From Macrolepiota albuminosa (taxonomy: Eukaryota > Basidiomycota > Agaricomycetes > Agaricales > Agaricaceae): a stretch of DNA of 64,000 bases. The notes under the pieces were generated by a model. It was given only the letters and a program-made list of their open reading frames with translations, was not told the DNA's origin and ran no database searches. How positions within the stretch are numbered: position 1 is the first letter of the stretch; the number at the start of each line of letters is the position of its first letter. A program made the position numbers and the translations under genes. Where the stretch lies: the NCBI GenBank assembly GCA_027475525.1, contig JAMWFC010000049.1, positions 3,580,947 through 3,644,946 on the forward strand, in the 5' to 3' direction. Shown one piece after another: positions 41,202-53,441 of the stretch.

Positions 41202-43724
41202 ATGTCCACTTCTTTCGACGCCTCTGCTCTCCGCAATTTCCTGGCTAAGGCCTCCTATTTATTTGATCGCGCTAAGTCTGTCGGTCCCGCCGATGCGCCA
41301 CAAACCGTCCCTGGTATTATGCAACTCTATCGGCGCTGGCTCGTGGTCCGCGGCTCCGACAGTTCCTGGGAGCGGGGTGACGAGGTTCGCGAGTGGTGCG
41401 TGGCCCGGTACCGTGAGTATGAGGGTGCCGATTGGTTGCGCCCTTTCGCGGACCTTTTCGTAAGTTTTCTAAGTTTGATTTTGGCGTTGTGGCGCTAAGG
41501 TTCAGCGCCCATACTAGGCTCCTTCCCTATCTGACGAGATCGACGCGTTGTTGGCTAGCACCGAGGTTAGCGAAGTAAGTCCTTCCTTCTCCTCTCCCCT
41601 TTTTCCACTGTTAATCCTTGAATAGTCGGTTGCTACGTCTCCCACCGTCGCCAGTCTTCCTACTGCCCCCTCGGCCTCTACTGTCCCTTCTGTTCCTACC
41701 GCCCCTCCTTCTTCGACTTCTGTTCCGCCTCCTTCTGTTCTTGGCAGCCCTTTTCGTGGCGCTGCTTCTTCCACTCGCCCTGCCCCAAGCGCTGCTTCTC
41801 CCGTCCGTACTGCCCCTCCCCATTCGGCCATCAAACGTATTGCCGTTTCTCGTAGCGAGCCACGACCCGGCCCGACGCGCCCAACTTCTCACGGTCCTCC
41901 GCGTAATTTCGCCATTGTTATTGAACGAGCGCCTCCTGCTCGTGCTAGTTCTCCTCCCAAACGTACCGTGCGTTCTTTTCCTATCTTCCTTACTCCATTT
42001 TTCTGACTTCTCCCCCTTCCAGATCAATCTCCCTGCTCGTGTTCCCCCTTTGTATGTCGTAAGTGCTTTGCTTGTTGTCGCTTGACTTTAGCGCCTAAAT
42101 GTTAATGTCGATAGGCGCCTAACCAGACCATGTTCACCGACGCGGAGCTTCGCGACCTTTTGCGCCTTCGCCGTGATACTACCGTCATTGATACCGGCGT
42201 TCCGGCTGGTGTCCAAGTGCTGGGCGGCAAGAAGAAGGTTACCGTTGCGCCCTTGGAGCGTCGCGCGTTTAGGGCAAAGATTGGCGCGGTAAGCACTGTT
42301 TTGCCCCTTTGGAGGTTCATGCCGTCGCTGACTTCTTTCTTAGTGTGACAAGTGTTGGTCTGAGAACGACCCTGAGGGCTGCTGGTTTCCTACCGCGTCT
42401 CTGCCTTGCTATCGGTGCGATGCGTTGAAACGAGGCTGCGCCTTCAACGGGATTCGTACTCGTGAACGTGGTAGGGACGCCATTATGCAAAGGAACTATG
42501 AGCGCGCAGTGTTGGTTCGTAACGCCCGGGACTTCGTGCTGCAGCAACGTGATTTGGCGGCTACTCACCAACCCACAGTAATCAGCGCAGCCAGCCTGGC
42601 GCTGCCGACTACCCAGGATGGTACTACCGTAGCGGCACCTTTTGCTCGCTCTCCTCGTCGTCCCGTCCTTTCGAAGCGTAAGCCTGTTGTCGCGTCTCCT
42701 GGCAAGAGCCCTGGTAAGCGCCGCGAGCTAGCGCCTGCTACGCCTGTGGTTTTGTCTTCGACCGAGTCTTCTACGGATGAAGGGGAAGGCACTGAGAGGG
42801 ATGCCGAGGGAGAGGATGATGATGAAGCTGAGCCCGTTGTTGATGCCGATGCGCTGTTGGCGGTACGCGCTCTCCTGCTTCGCCTTACTCCCCCTATCGC
42901 CGCTAACCCTCGTCAGAGTGACCCCCGTGGTAACCAGTACGCATTTCCCTAACTTCTCTTCTCTCCGCGTGCTAACTTCTTGACTGATAGGTCCCCCACT
43001 CCTGTTCCCGTCGTCGTGGCTATCCCTGCTGCCGAAGATGTCGTTATGTCTGACGCTGGCGCTACCCCTGCCCCCGAGTCGGTTGCGGCTAGCGACACTC
43101 CGGTTGCTCTCCCCATTACTCCGTCCCTTACTCCTCCCCACAGCTCCCCTTCTTTTACTAGTAGTCGCGAGACTTCTGCGGCGCCGGAGTCCGAAGGAAC
43201 CCTGGTGCCGGAAGGTGAGCATCGTCGCCGCTGGAGATACTTGCCTCCCTACGGCATCCATCTTTCTTCCGCCAGAGCTATGTCCCCCGGCGACGAGCGC
43301 CATGAGTGGACGCCCCGTGCGCCTGTAACTGTCCGGGTACGTCCGTCTTTGCTCGTTCTCCTTTTCTCCCCTTTTCTAATCCCCCAATAAGTTCGATCCC
43401 TTTTGGACTCCCCCTCCCGCCATGCGAGTTTCTGGTGACGCCTTCCCTTGGCTCGGGGACGAGTTCTCCTATCCTGTTACCCCTCTCCGCCCTTCTGCCG
43501 ACCTTCGCCAGCAACTCCGCCATATCGAGGATGCGACCGAAGCCGTTGGTCGCGAACTTGCAAACCTGCGTCCTCGCGTTTCTACCTTAGCTCGCCGCGA
43601 GCGCCTCCTTCTCGAGCTCCATGACGATATTACAGCTGCGCTTGAGTGGCAAGCGAGTAACTCGATCCAGGACGGGGACTTGCTTCCTTTGGGCGATCCC
43701 GCCCTTCCCGAGTATGATCCGTAG
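41202..43724 (+). CDS. Antisense accessory gene 1 of A3: Zn2Cys6-like cluster protein (spliced, open)
   Basis: Exons by eye: 41202-41459, 41518-41574, 41626-41967, 42023-42058, 42127-42288, 42344-42936, 42991-43336, 43392-43724, about 708 aa. It is the same model as in A1, and indels between the copies fall in introns (for example the C/T run near 41595), leaving every exon in frame. The six-cysteine cluster (C-X2-C-X8-C-X8-C-X2-C-X6-C) opens exon 6. A TATA box lies at about 41145. The best intact copy to test for expression and DNA binding. Confidence 0.77.
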
Positions 43725-44246
43725 TTGCCGACCCTTAGCGCTTTTAAACTTTTATGGACTTAGTCTTTTTGATACGAACTTTGTAGTATGTGATCCTATA
43801 ATAAACGCTTCCCTTGGCTTCAAATCGTCAGTTTGTAAGTAATCAAAAGAAAATAAGTAAAAAGGGGAAACGCTCAGTAGATCATCATGGCGCAAAAACC
43901 CCTGTTGCCGGCGCGGCCCAATAGCCATTACCGCGCCAGCCTAAGTAGAAAATAGGAACTGTCTGGAAATAAATAAGCGGATCCATGTAAGAAGTAACGC
44001 GTATAAAGAAATAGAAAACCAGTGATCGCTTTGTGGCTATTCGGTGATGGTGAACGTAAGCGCTAGGTCTAGAATGGCGATTTCCTTTCTGCGCGGTCCA
44101 ACAATGAGTCAAGCGCCTCTCATTGGCTAGTATCTTCGTCAGGGTCCTCGTCCTTTGTGAAACGTCCTCCCACGCTGTCGCCGTTCTAACTCTAGCCGTG
44201 TCCTATAAATTGCATATGCATCAACTGGATCTCATCAGTCTTCGCG

Positions 44247-44759
44247 ATGACCAGCCCGACCGGTCTGGTGTGGACTCCCCGCTGTGATCGTGCTCACGTC
44301 ATGATGGACCCTCCCACTTTCCTAGAGCGTGTCACCTCTTTCCTTCACCACTATCCTGCTGGCAGCGTGCCAGAACTGGACGATGGCGTCCTCGAATTAA
44401 GTCGTCGCTGCCAGTTGCTGCGTGCGGCCTGTGAGATCTGGTCGGATAGCAAACCTCTGATGCAGTTTGGTATGGAGAAGGCCTGGAGTCGCATTTTTCA
44501 GGTGCGCTCCTGCCTTTTTCGCCCTCTTCTTTGCTGACAGTCGCTAATTAAAGCAAATTCCTCCCACCTCCACGCGAGAGCGTCTTGAGCTGCTGCTGGA
44601 AGAAAGCCACTATCTGGTCCGTCTGTCCTTACCCCGTTACTCCTTTCTTTTCCTGTCTAACCGCGCCTTCTTCACCAGTCTCCTCGTTCTTCTACCGGTG
44701 GTCGCCTCTTTCGTGGCCCCTCTGACGGGGCGCGTCTCCTCCTGTTGCCCGCTCCTTGA
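44247..44759 (+). CDS. Antisense accessory gene 2 of A3
   Basis: Exons by eye are 44247-44501, 44554-44616 and 44679-44759, giving 132 aa, near-identical to A1 gene 2. The only length change between copies is one T in intron 1. The PPTFLERVTSFLHHYP helix and LLRAACEIW are retained. CCAAT and TATA boxes lie upstream as in A1. Function unknown. Confidence 0.7.
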
Positions 44760-45000
44760 TTTGCTTCCGCCTCCCATGTCGTTTATGTAAGGTGATCTTC
44801 CCTTCTCCGTAGCGCCACAGAACTGACAGATTTTAGATTCTTGATTTCCAATGTCGTCGTATATTAATTGCATCGTTGTTGTCGCCCCCTCCCCTCGTGA
44901 TTGTTTTGCGCATGTAAAAGTTCCTAAGTCGCTGCGACCCTGCAAGTAGCTAGAGATATTTTATGGGCTCTGCCGCCCTTAAGTTCGTTAGTATTTTGTC

Positions 45001-45720
45001 ATGCCAGCACCCTCCATACTTCTCCCAGATCCGGAACTTCCTTACCGCCCCGCGATCTTGGATCGTATTGAACATTTCCTGGCTATTATGCCTACGGGGG
45101 GCTTCCCTCATGAAAACGGAAATACCATGACCCTGGTGCGCCGATATCGCATCCTGTTGGACGTCTCCACCGAATGGATGATAGACCAGGATGAGTCTCT
45201 GGTCACGGTTCGCCTCCTGTTAGCGCGTATCTTGTTCGTTGCTTATGTGTTCGCAGTCGACTATTACGCCTAGCGCAGCAAGTTTGGCGAGCCTTCTTCG
45301 GGAGACTGGTAGTTTGGTTAGTCAATAGTTCTTTCCTTTTTGACCTTGGGTTGCTAATTCCATGCCGTTGCCAAGAGCCTTTCATGGCTTCCCCTTCCGC
45401 TCCTGGTTGAGTCCCGTGCCCGTAGGGCAGTCCTCGACCGCGTGGTCTTTCCTTTCCCGCCTTCGCTTCAGCCCTCCTACGAGGAGTGGGACCTTTCCCC
45501 CGAACTCGCTGCCCCTCCTCCAGGCGCTCCTCCTGCGCCAACTCCTAGCGCTCCAGTACCTTCATCCTGCATTCCTCCCGCCGTATTTCACAACGCGCCG
45601 CTTTCGAACACTCCGGTGCCTACACCAGGCGCCCCTCTTCCTCCTACAGGCGATCCTCCCTCCTTTAGGCGGCCCAGGGAGCGAGTCCGAGGTTCTCGTC
45701 GCCGGTCTTCTTCAGCGTAG
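45001..45720 (+). CDS. Antisense accessory gene 3 of A3 (proline-rich tail)
   Basis: Exons by eye are 45001-45207, 45257-45316 and 45376-45720, giving 203 aa. Relative to A1 there is a 1-bp insertion in intron 2 and several synonymous or conservative exon changes (for example TCG/TCA, CGC/CGT, Ile/Val), consistent with coding constraint. The tail ends in the same basic RGSRRRSSSA. Confidence 0.7.
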
Positions 45721-45831
45721 CTCGTAACGTAGTAACCGTAGTTGATCTTGTGTTCTCGCCTGTACCATAGCTATTTATGTCGTCCAACATACCTTCCGAA
45801 AGGGAGACATGACCTAAGTTTACTTAACGGG

Positions 45832-45850
45832 GGCGCTAACACCTAGCGCC
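45832..45850. repeat. 19-bp inverted repeat between A3 pol and gene 3
   Basis: GGCGCTA-ACACC-TAGCGCC. Further A3 sites are 41491-41509 and 49048-49066. Confidence 0.85.
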
Positions 45851-45867
45851 TCGTCCTTCGCCTTCCT

Positions 45868-48800
45868 TTACTGTTCTTCGTCGTCGTCAACAGGGGTCTC
45901 GTCATCATCCACTAACTCCGTTTCTTCCAGTTCTCGTAGTTTAGCCGTGTCAATGTCCAGCGCCGACGAAGGTAAGGGAATGTTTTCCCGCGCTAAGTAG
46001 GGGATGAGTCGGAACGCCGCTACTGGTCGATGTAAAACTGAGCCGTCCAACTCGCAGAGTACATAGGCGCCTCCCCTATTGCGGGAAACCACTATTAGGG
46101 GTCCCAGATACCGAGGTCGCATCTTTTTGTTATGGGTAACTTCGATCTTTGAGTTGCGCATTAGTACGAGGGCGCCAGAGGTGAAGTTGTAGTCTCTAAT
46201 CGTGGCGCTGTGCTCGCTTTCAAATCGTAGCGCAGCTTGTCGTCTAGTTTGAAATACTACTTCGTGTAAGCGCTCGAGATCCTCCATGCGTCGCTGTAAG
46301 TCTATAGCGCGCCTAGCAATCATGTCGGTGGAAGATAGTATCGAATTCGGGGGTGGCTGTAAGTAAGTAGCTTCCACTATGTCGGCCGGGAGGAGTGGAT
46401 GGGTGCCTGTCGCCGCGTAGTAGGGTGAACAACCCATCCTTTTTCGTACGGTAACCCTCTCTGACCAGAAGACCGAATAAGTCGCTTCGCTCCAGCGACT
46501 TTCGTCACCATCGACCGCCTTAAATAGCGCCTGTCAAACGTCGAAATGAGGCCTTTCTACGATTCCGTTGGCGCGCTTGTTGTAACCAGAAACCCGTATG
46601 TGTTGAATGTTGTACTTCTTTGCTAGATGAGTGAGCGCCTTAACTATTGGCGCTCCATTGTCTGTGACGATCTCGTGAAGGGCTCCCCATCTGCAGATAA
46701 CGTCCTCAAAGAGCCACTTAGCTATAGCGTCTGTATTTTCTCGTTGGAGCATACGGAACTCCGGCCAATGTACCAAGGAACACCTTCCTTGAATGATATA
46801 CTTGTAGCGCCCTGACTTGGGCATGTGCATGGTGTCGATATATATTTTTCCAAATAGCGGCGCTGGGGTCGCTACTGTTGGGGGAATAAGAACCTGACGT
46901 GTCTGCTGGATTTGACAGAGATGACAAGTGCGAATATACCACGCAATATCGGCGCTAACTTGAGGCCACCAAAAGCGCTCCAAAAGGTTCGCTCTTGTTG
47001 CGTAGAGTCCACGGTGTCCCAAGTCATCGTGCATAGCGCGTAGAATTCTAATTCGATTGTCCGGTTTAATTACTAGCTTGTGGGCGCCATCTCTATTTCG
47101 TCGCCAAAGTCGGTTTTCCACTATAAAGAAGGTCGTCGCGTATCGAATGAAGGTGGCGTATTCCGTATCCGAAAGGTCTGATGGTCGTCGCAAATCCTGT
47201 AGCCACTTCCTAACCTGGTCCACCCGCTGATCTTCTGACTTAGCTTTGGCGCTTCGAGGTACCGCCGAATATGGTAAGTTATGACTGTCTTCCCGCAAGG
47301 GTCTTGGTTCCTCGACTATCTTTAGATCGTTAGATGGCTTAGCGACGTTATAGATACTGGCCGTGTAAAAAGTTGATGATGCCTGATATGGTCGGGGCTG
47401 GTACGGAACAATAGGGTGGAGCCAATTTGAAACTGGTTGGTCTTCGCGAAGCGCCGGAATAGGCAGCTGAATGATATGCACGAAACCATGCAATCGATCA
47501 ATCCAGTCGTCAAATACATCATTGTCGCTATCGTCTAGCGCTTCATCTTCCGGTTGTCTGGGTCGCCTAGATAATCCGTCCGGCCCGTGGAATGCACTTT
47601 TGACGTGTACTAACTCGAAGTGAAACATTAATATCGCTACTACCCAGCGGTTCATACTGGCCGACGGTTGAATATCAGGGTTCTGAAGCATTCCTTTGAT
47701 GTATCGTGCGTCGACCTCGACAATGAGATTTCGTACCCCAATGAGGTACATGCGCAGCGCCTGAAACGATCGAAACAAGCCATATAACTCTAGCTTGGGC
47801 TGACTGTAGCGCGATTCTCGGTTGTTAAGGGTAATCGATCCAAAACGATTGTAGCGCCTGATTTTCCGGTTCGCGCTATCACACTGGCATAAGAAGAAGC
47901 CCACGGCGATATATGATGTGTCAACAGCAAGTATAACGGGATCGGCGGTAGTATAGTCAATGGGTACCAATGGTTTCGCTTCCTGTAGCACCTTTACTAA
48001 GTCCTTCTGGGCATTGATTTGATCGGGTCCGAATTCGAAGGGGACCCCTGAACGGGTTAGGCGATTAAGGGCGTTTGCGCGATGAGAAAAATGGTGTATG
48101 AACATGCGCAGCACCCCTACAGTGCCCAAGAACGCGCGAACTTCCGAGAGGTTATGACAGACCCCCCATTTCTCCAACAGCGCTAATCGGCTCTTTTCTG
48201 GAATCCTGCCTTCTGGCGTGCAAACGTGCCCCAAAATTTTAAACTGCGGTGCGCAAAGAACGAGCTTGTGCCCAGAAAATGTCCCGCCGCAATACTTCAT
48301 GCGTTGAAGTACTCGGTTAACCAGTTGAAAGAATTCCCATAGCGCCATGCGAATATTAGGATTTTCCGGGTGAACTTCGGGCTTGCCATCTACCAATCGC
48401 CAATCTTTCGGGCCTTTAACTCCTACGTCGTCTATGAAACTGAGCACATGGTGGGGTATTTCGGGCTGTAGGATAAACGTAATATCGTCGTGAAATATCG
48501 GTACCGAGTTTGTCCATCCCATAGGAAGTGTGACTAGTCGTAGCGCCCCAAATGGTGTTTGAAAGGTCGTCAAGTCGCGAGAGGAAGGATGGATTAAGCG
48601 CTCGTCATAGCCTACGTACAAATCCAGGGTAGCGCCACATATTCGTCCCGCGAAAGATTCAGCGACGTGATCGGGAAATGGCGGTACCCCTGAATGACGA
48701 ATGGTGACTTTGTTTAGCGGTTCTAGGCTATGAACTATACGTAGCTTCCCGTTTTTCTTTAGTACGCAGAACCACCTAGAGCGGTAGGCCGAATTAGAAG

Positions 48801-49548
48801 GCTCGTATACACCTGCCGCTATCTTGGAGCGAATAATTTGGCATACTTCGGCTTCGATGCCCGGGGGTATGGGTCGGTTATGCTCGGTCCAAGGTACGTG
48901 AGGTATGGTTGGGATGACCACTGGTGGAAAGAAGTCAGTTCTAAGTTTACCGCGTTCTGAGTCCTCCCATGCAAAAGCCTCATTCTGTTTTTGCATGATG
49001 TCGACTAGTACGTTCATCTCCTCCGTCGAGAGGAAGCCGGTATCGTGGGCGCTAAGAAATAGCGCCTTTCGTTCTTCTGTAAATCGTCCTGTTGGTTCAA
49101 AGGGTGGTGGATTCGGATCGAGTTTTGGCAGGGTAGCCAAAGGGTCGCCTATTATTTTTCTTTCGATGCGAAATTCCTCGGGTACGGCGCTCGCTACCGG
49201 CTTCGTTTTAAGCGCTACGGGTTTATATTTCTTCTTGACCTGAACCCCTTTGCGCTTAGGGGTACTATTGTTAGCAAACGTATTATAAATAGAGTCATGG
49301 TTTCTAGCGAAACCTGGTATCAAAGATTCTTTAGAGTTGGGAGTAGAAACGAAATAAGTGTCTGTTGAAAGGTTTTCAGTAATATCTGACGCAGTGAGGT
49401 ATAAGTAGGATAACGCTTCGCTAGTAAGCGACGAAGAAGAATTCAAGACTTCATGGGCTAAAGGGGTATATGATATAAAATTTACTTGCCCAGTCCGATG
49501 GTTATAGTCCAAGATAAGCGCTTCATCTCCATGATCCCCATCACTCAT
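45868..49548 (-). pseudogene. pol: pol of A3: full length with one CGA-to-TGA codon
   Basis: ATG 49548 overlaps the gag stop (ATGA). About 1,226 codons to TAA 45868, interrupted only by TGA at 46536-46534, where A1 has CGA (RPHFDVRQ). The stop falls after the integrase catalytic Glu, so RT, RNase H and most of the core are still made. Motifs: RT LPMGWTNS and FIDD (about 48427-48438), RNase H, linker missing from A1, integrase H-X4-H/C-X2-C zinc finger, D,D-E, GPF module, acidic tail. If the TGA is read through, or is an assembly error, the enzyme is complete. Confidence 0.92.
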
Positions 49549-52142
49549 CTCCTCGATGGCGCCGGAAAACACTCGCAAGGGTCGTCGCTAACATAAGGTC
49601 GCTTTCTCGGTCCCGGTTTCTGGAATTTCCCCCGTGGAAATGTTGGTACCGTTCTTCTGACGCCTGAGTTAGGGTCGCTAATAGTTAGCGTCGTTTCGTC
49701 TTCAGACGTCGTCTTGACTACTGATCGGGCTAAGACGTCAAAGGGCCTCCCTAATAATAAGTCGTACGCAGGCGATCTAAGAATGTGTATTTGAAGATAA
49801 AACGTAAGATCGCCAACAGCGCATGGCACGTTACGAGCCATTCCCAAGGATCGATCAATCGTGCCGTTAGCGCTTTGCATATTAAGAATGATGGTCGGGT
49901 CGTAAATGATGCCAAGCTCGTTAGCGACGTCGGCAGCCATTGAAATAATCTGTGATCCGCTGTCCACTATAGACTCTATCTCGCTTTTTCCATCAACTGT
50001 CAACATGATCGAGCGAATCGCGTGAGAGTCTTGGGCTACAGTGAGGACGGCGGGATCGTCGCTAGATCTTAGCGATTTAAGGTAAGTTTCGACCGGGTCA
50101 ATGGACGTAGCTTCTTTAGGTGGCGCGGCCTCTTCTTTGATTTCCGACGCGACCGTCTCGGTTATGTACGCGAATCCAGGTAGCGCGTCGTCGCATTCGT
50201 CCACCGCCGTTACATTGTTAGCTACGTTCCGTCGAGGGGTTACCGCTGTACGCATCTGATTCCTGACGTCTGGCGCCACACTGCATAGCTCCCCTACCGA
50301 CATCGTGACTTGACTTTTCATAATACGATCGAATACTTGCTTAGATTTTTCTATGTCGTAGATTGGTGCCGTTGGTCGGTAGCCTCCTGCTGGCTTGTCT
50401 GGCGCCCCAAAGTTTTGATTGATAGGCGGAGCGTAGTTACCGGCAAGTCCTGAATACGGGTGTAGTGGCGGTTCCGTGCTAGCTGGTGCTTTGGCCGTAT
50501 CAGGTGTGTCGTCGTTGATACTGGAATTCGAAGGCTTTGCCGGTGCTGGATCGGTCGTAGCGCCTGAAGGTCTATAGTCTTTTAACGGTTGCTTGCTCTT
50601 TTTAATCTCGACACCATCGAAAACCTGATTCTTTAGCGACTTTAGCTCCCTTTCCAACGTCTCGATCCTCTCCTCCCGTGACAACGTCGGTCGCTCGCTA
50701 ACAGCGTTAAGCTGGAGTACTTCGTGAATTAGCGCCTGTTGTGGAGTTGTTTCTGCCTCCGCCGCGGCCGTACTATTGAGATTGCCCGTCGCTAAGTTCC
50801 CAGGGTTACGTCGGTGCCATTCATCAATTCGCCCCTGGAAGGTTCGGTGCTCAGGATATAGAGGGATGTTAGCGCCGGAAGGTAGGACTATTTTCCCGTC
50901 GGCGCCTCGACGTGCTCTTCCTTGGCGTAGATATTGTTCGAGGATAGCGCAGCGTCCGCGAGTCATCGTATGTCCTGCCTCACCACAGAAGTGACAAGGA
51001 CCGGATTGCATATTACCTCGTGGCGCATTAAGGCTGGTCGAGATTAACGTTTCCAATTTGCTCATAACGTTTGCGACGGCCGTGTTGACTGCGTTTTCCA
51101 GATCCTCCTTCTTGACAAAACCTCCCTGATTGTTAGTCGCGCTAGGTGCTGGCGCCGCAACAGGTGGCGCCTTTCCTCCGTTATCAGTGCTAGAAGGTCG
51201 CTGGAAGGGGATGCCAGTATCCGTTCCTTTCAGTATCCATTTACCTGCTTCAAAAACGTCTTCTATATCGTAGGGTTCCTCAGGATGGTGGTCGGACTTA
51301 AGAATTTCTAAGCGGCGAGCTATACGAGTCCAAAGTGATGTTGGAATGCCTTGTTGAAATAAGCGCCGTTCCTCGTTCCGGTAGAGTTTGCCATTCTGTA
51401 CTAGCCATCTTGCAATTCGCTGGAAATCTCGATAATAAGTAGATAGCGTGCCTAGTGTATAAATGCCCGTAGCGAAGGTATCCTGTACCAGTTTCTGGAT
51501 TTCAAGGACGGTATAGCGCGTGGATTCCTCAGCGCCAGGGTACAGTTTAATGATCGCCTTTTTCCATTCCTCGTAGGTAAACGACCTTGGCACCGCCTCT
51601 CGTGTTAATCCTTGAAACTCATCCAGTCCCGTCCAGGATTCCGCGGTATCGTAGGAAACGTATCTGGCGGCGTATTCTTTCATTTGGGTGTTGTCGGTGA
51701 CTCGGCAGTCGCGTAATAAATATTCCAATTCTCGAAAATACTGTGTTAGCTCGCGAGGTTTCGTCTCGTCCCATTTTGGCGACGAGAAGTGGTTTCTTGG
51801 CGGCATACGCGGTGTGTTTGCCTGCTCCATACTAGCTGGCGTCGACGTCGTGGTGGGAATAGTAGTGTTAGTGGTAGTTTCGCTTGGCGTAGTTGTAGTC
51901 GGTACTGGCTCGGGTAATTCTGAGTCGCTAGGTTCTGGCGATAATGACCTAGACAGCTCTTCCAAAGGAGTAAGCGGTGTATGGTTTTCACCTGCTAAGT
52001 ATTCAAACGGTCGGGAAAATGGGAAGAAGCTTTCAGCCAAGCTATCTGGAGCGGCTTCAAGCTCCTGATCTAAAGTCTGCCTCGGTAGCGCGCCTGGTAA
52101 GTGTGGTGACTCAGTTAAGGTTTGCTCAAACGCGCTCTCCAA
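49545..52142 (-). CDS. gag: gag-protease polyprotein of A3
   Basis: An intact 865-residue ORF, nearly identical to A1. The ATG lies 80 nt inside the LTR edge and 55 nt beyond the PBS. Zinc knuckle CHFCGEAGHTMTRGRC with X6 before the last Cys; protease DSGS and LLGRPF. Stop 49547-49545 overlaps the pol start. Confidence 0.93.
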   Translation of the reverse strand: MESAFEQTLTESPHLPGALPRQTLDQELEAAPDSLAESFFPFSRPFEYLAGENHTPLTPLEELSRSLSPEPSDSELPEPVPTTTTPSETTTNTTIPTTTSTPASMEQANTPRMPPRNHFSSPKWDETKPRELTQYFRELEYLLRDCRVTDNTQMKEYAARYVSYDTAESWTGLDEFQGLTREAVPRSFTYEEWKKAIIKLYPGAEESTRYTVLEIQKLVQDTFATGIYTLGTLSTYYRDFQRIARWLVQNGKLYRNEERRLFQQGIPTSLWTRIARRLEILKSDHHPEEPYDIEDVFEAGKWILKGTDTGIPFQRPSSTDNGGKAPPVAAPAPSATNNQGGFVKKEDLENAVNTAVANVMSKLETLISTSLNAPRGNMQSGPCHFCGEAGHTMTRGRCAILEQYLRQGRARRGADGKIVLPSGANIPLYPEHRTFQGRIDEWHRRNPGNLATGNLNSTAAAEAETTPQQALIHEVLQLNAVSERPTLSREERIETLERELKSLKNQVFDGVEIKKSKQPLKDYRPSGATTDPAPAKPSNSSINDDTPDTAKAPASTEPPLHPYSGLAGNYAPPINQNFGAPDKPAGGYRPTAPIYDIEKSKQVFDRIMKSQVTMSVGELCSVAPDVRNQMRTAVTPRRNVANNVTAVDECDDALPGFAYITETVASEIKEEAAPPKEATSIDPVETYLKSLRSSDDPAVLTVAQDSHAIRSIMLTVDGKSEIESIVDSGSQIISMAADVANELGIIYDPTIILNMQSANGTIDRSLGMARNVPCAVGDLTFYLQIHILRSPAYDLLLGRPFDVLARSVVKTTSEDETTLTISDPNSGVRRTVPTFPRGKFQKPGPRKRPYVSDDPCECFPAPSRR

Positions 52143-52196
52143 TAGGAGGCGGCGCTGTCGCTGGGCTCGAGTTTCCGGCGGAATTCTGCCTCAATA

Positions 52197-52218
52197 GAAC
52201 CCCTCGCGGTGGGCTCCA
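52197..52218 (-). promoter_or_regulatory. Primer binding site of A3
   Basis: Identical to the A1 site: TGGAGCCCACCGCGAGG and GGTTC on the minus strand, three bases from the LTR. Confidence 0.72.
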
Positions 52219-52221
52219 AAA

Positions 52222-53264
52222 TGATGACGCCAACTGTGGTTGGGTGCGCTGGACGTATACGCAGTACAACGCCGTCTCCAGCGCCTGGCGTACGGGTTTG
52301 TGAGGAGTCCCGGCAGGGTCCCGGTGTGCTCGAGCAGAGGTGATAGGGCGGTGCGCTAGACGATAGCGCCTCGGGTGCTACCTAGCAAGTGGTAAGCGTC
52401 GTAGTTTAGGAGAAGTTATAGAGAAAGAAACGAATAGCGCAGCGTAGTGTGCCCGTAGGTGGCACCGTAAACGACGAAGACGAGATAGACGAAGCTAGCG
52501 CCGAACTTGGTGGCAAAGTCAGGCAACGCTAGCGCGATTTGAACGCTAAGTGTAACTGGGTGCTCAAGAGGTTACGATTCGTTGTTATATACATGGCCAG
52601 TAGCTAGTTTTTATACTATGCGCTACATTATTTCCAAAATAAGTCCATTGACGGCGCTACCGCTTAGCGCCTCCCTTCGTGACTGTAGCTAACGGCCACC
52701 TGTCAACGGCGACCTGCAGCACATGGGTGACGGCGACCAACGGCGACTCTAAAACTACTTAGAAGTGGTACGAGTTTGCTCACTTTTTGATGTAATTTAA
52801 TTGGCCATGCCATCCCGGGGTATGGTCGGGGAATCCTCGACAGACGCCGTGAGCGCTAATTCCGGCGCTAAACATTGTACCATCTTTTGATAGATTTAAA
52901 TGTCGGGTCTGCGTGTATCCTGTCTCGTCGTCATTGATTCTTTTAGACTTCTGATTGAGGTGCCTCGGTGATTGACAGCGCCAATTGCTAACTCCTTCCA
53001 GTACTGATCGGGGTTTGGTCAGAGTCCCCTCCCGCCGTTATGCTAGCGCTATGAGTCCTGAGTCTTCTTGGTCTTCAAAGTAACTGAGTGGAGTGCGCTG
53101 AGGGGCTGATACTGGTGGTTGAGATGAATGGACAAGTCTTGCCATAGAGCGCCCGCGCTAGGGCTGCTCTGTACCCAAGGCTGGTCGCTAGAGCCTTTAG
53201 TGTGTCAAGTGTTGGTCGGCCTATAATGTCCCTTGATGCGCTCAGTCCGAGTAGAAGCCTATCA
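52222..53264 (-). repeat. 5' LTR of A3
   Basis: 1,043 bp, one difference from the 3' LTR by eye. TATA box TATAAAA on the minus strand (52615-52609), with the palindrome 52653-52671 upstream in element sense. Confidence 0.96.
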
Positions 53265-53268
53265 CCGA

Positions 53269-53368
53269 NNNNNNNNNNNNNNNNNNNNNNNNNNNNNNNN
53301 NNNNNNNNNNNNNNNNNNNNNNNNNNNNNNNNNNNNNNNNNNNNNNNNNNNNNNNNNNNNNNNNNNNN
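53269..53368. other. Assembly gap (100 N) with 77-bp overlap of its flanks
   Basis: The 77 bases before the gap (53192-53268, LTR end plus CCGA) are repeated exactly after it (53369-53445). The gap is therefore probably zero-length: two contigs sharing one 77-mer. Confidence 0.9.
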
Positions 53369-53441
53369 AGCCTTTAGTGTGTCAAGTGTTGGTCGGCCTA
53401 TAATGTCCCTTGATGCGCTCAGTCCGAGTAGAAGCCTATCA
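53369..53441 (-). repeat. Second copy of the A3 LTR end (contig overlap)
   Basis: 73 bp of LTR terminus ending TATCA, duplicated by the scaffold join and not by biology. Confidence 0.85.

Larger units (their letters stand above)
40013..53264 (-). mobile_element. LTR retrotransposon A3 (family A), complete, one nonsense codon in pol
   Basis: A 13,252-bp element on the minus strand with two 1,043-bp LTRs that differ at one position by eye (40223 A versus 52432 G, a CpG site), flanked by CCGA. Gag-protease is intact, pol has a single TGA in the integrase, and all three antisense genes are open under the exon models. This is the reference copy for the family and the most recent insertion. Confidence 0.95.

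Noticed and set aside
53269..53368. N run as a real gap hiding sequence
   Set aside because: Flanks overlap by 77 exact bases and the target duplication CCGA closes the junction, so nothing needs to be missing.
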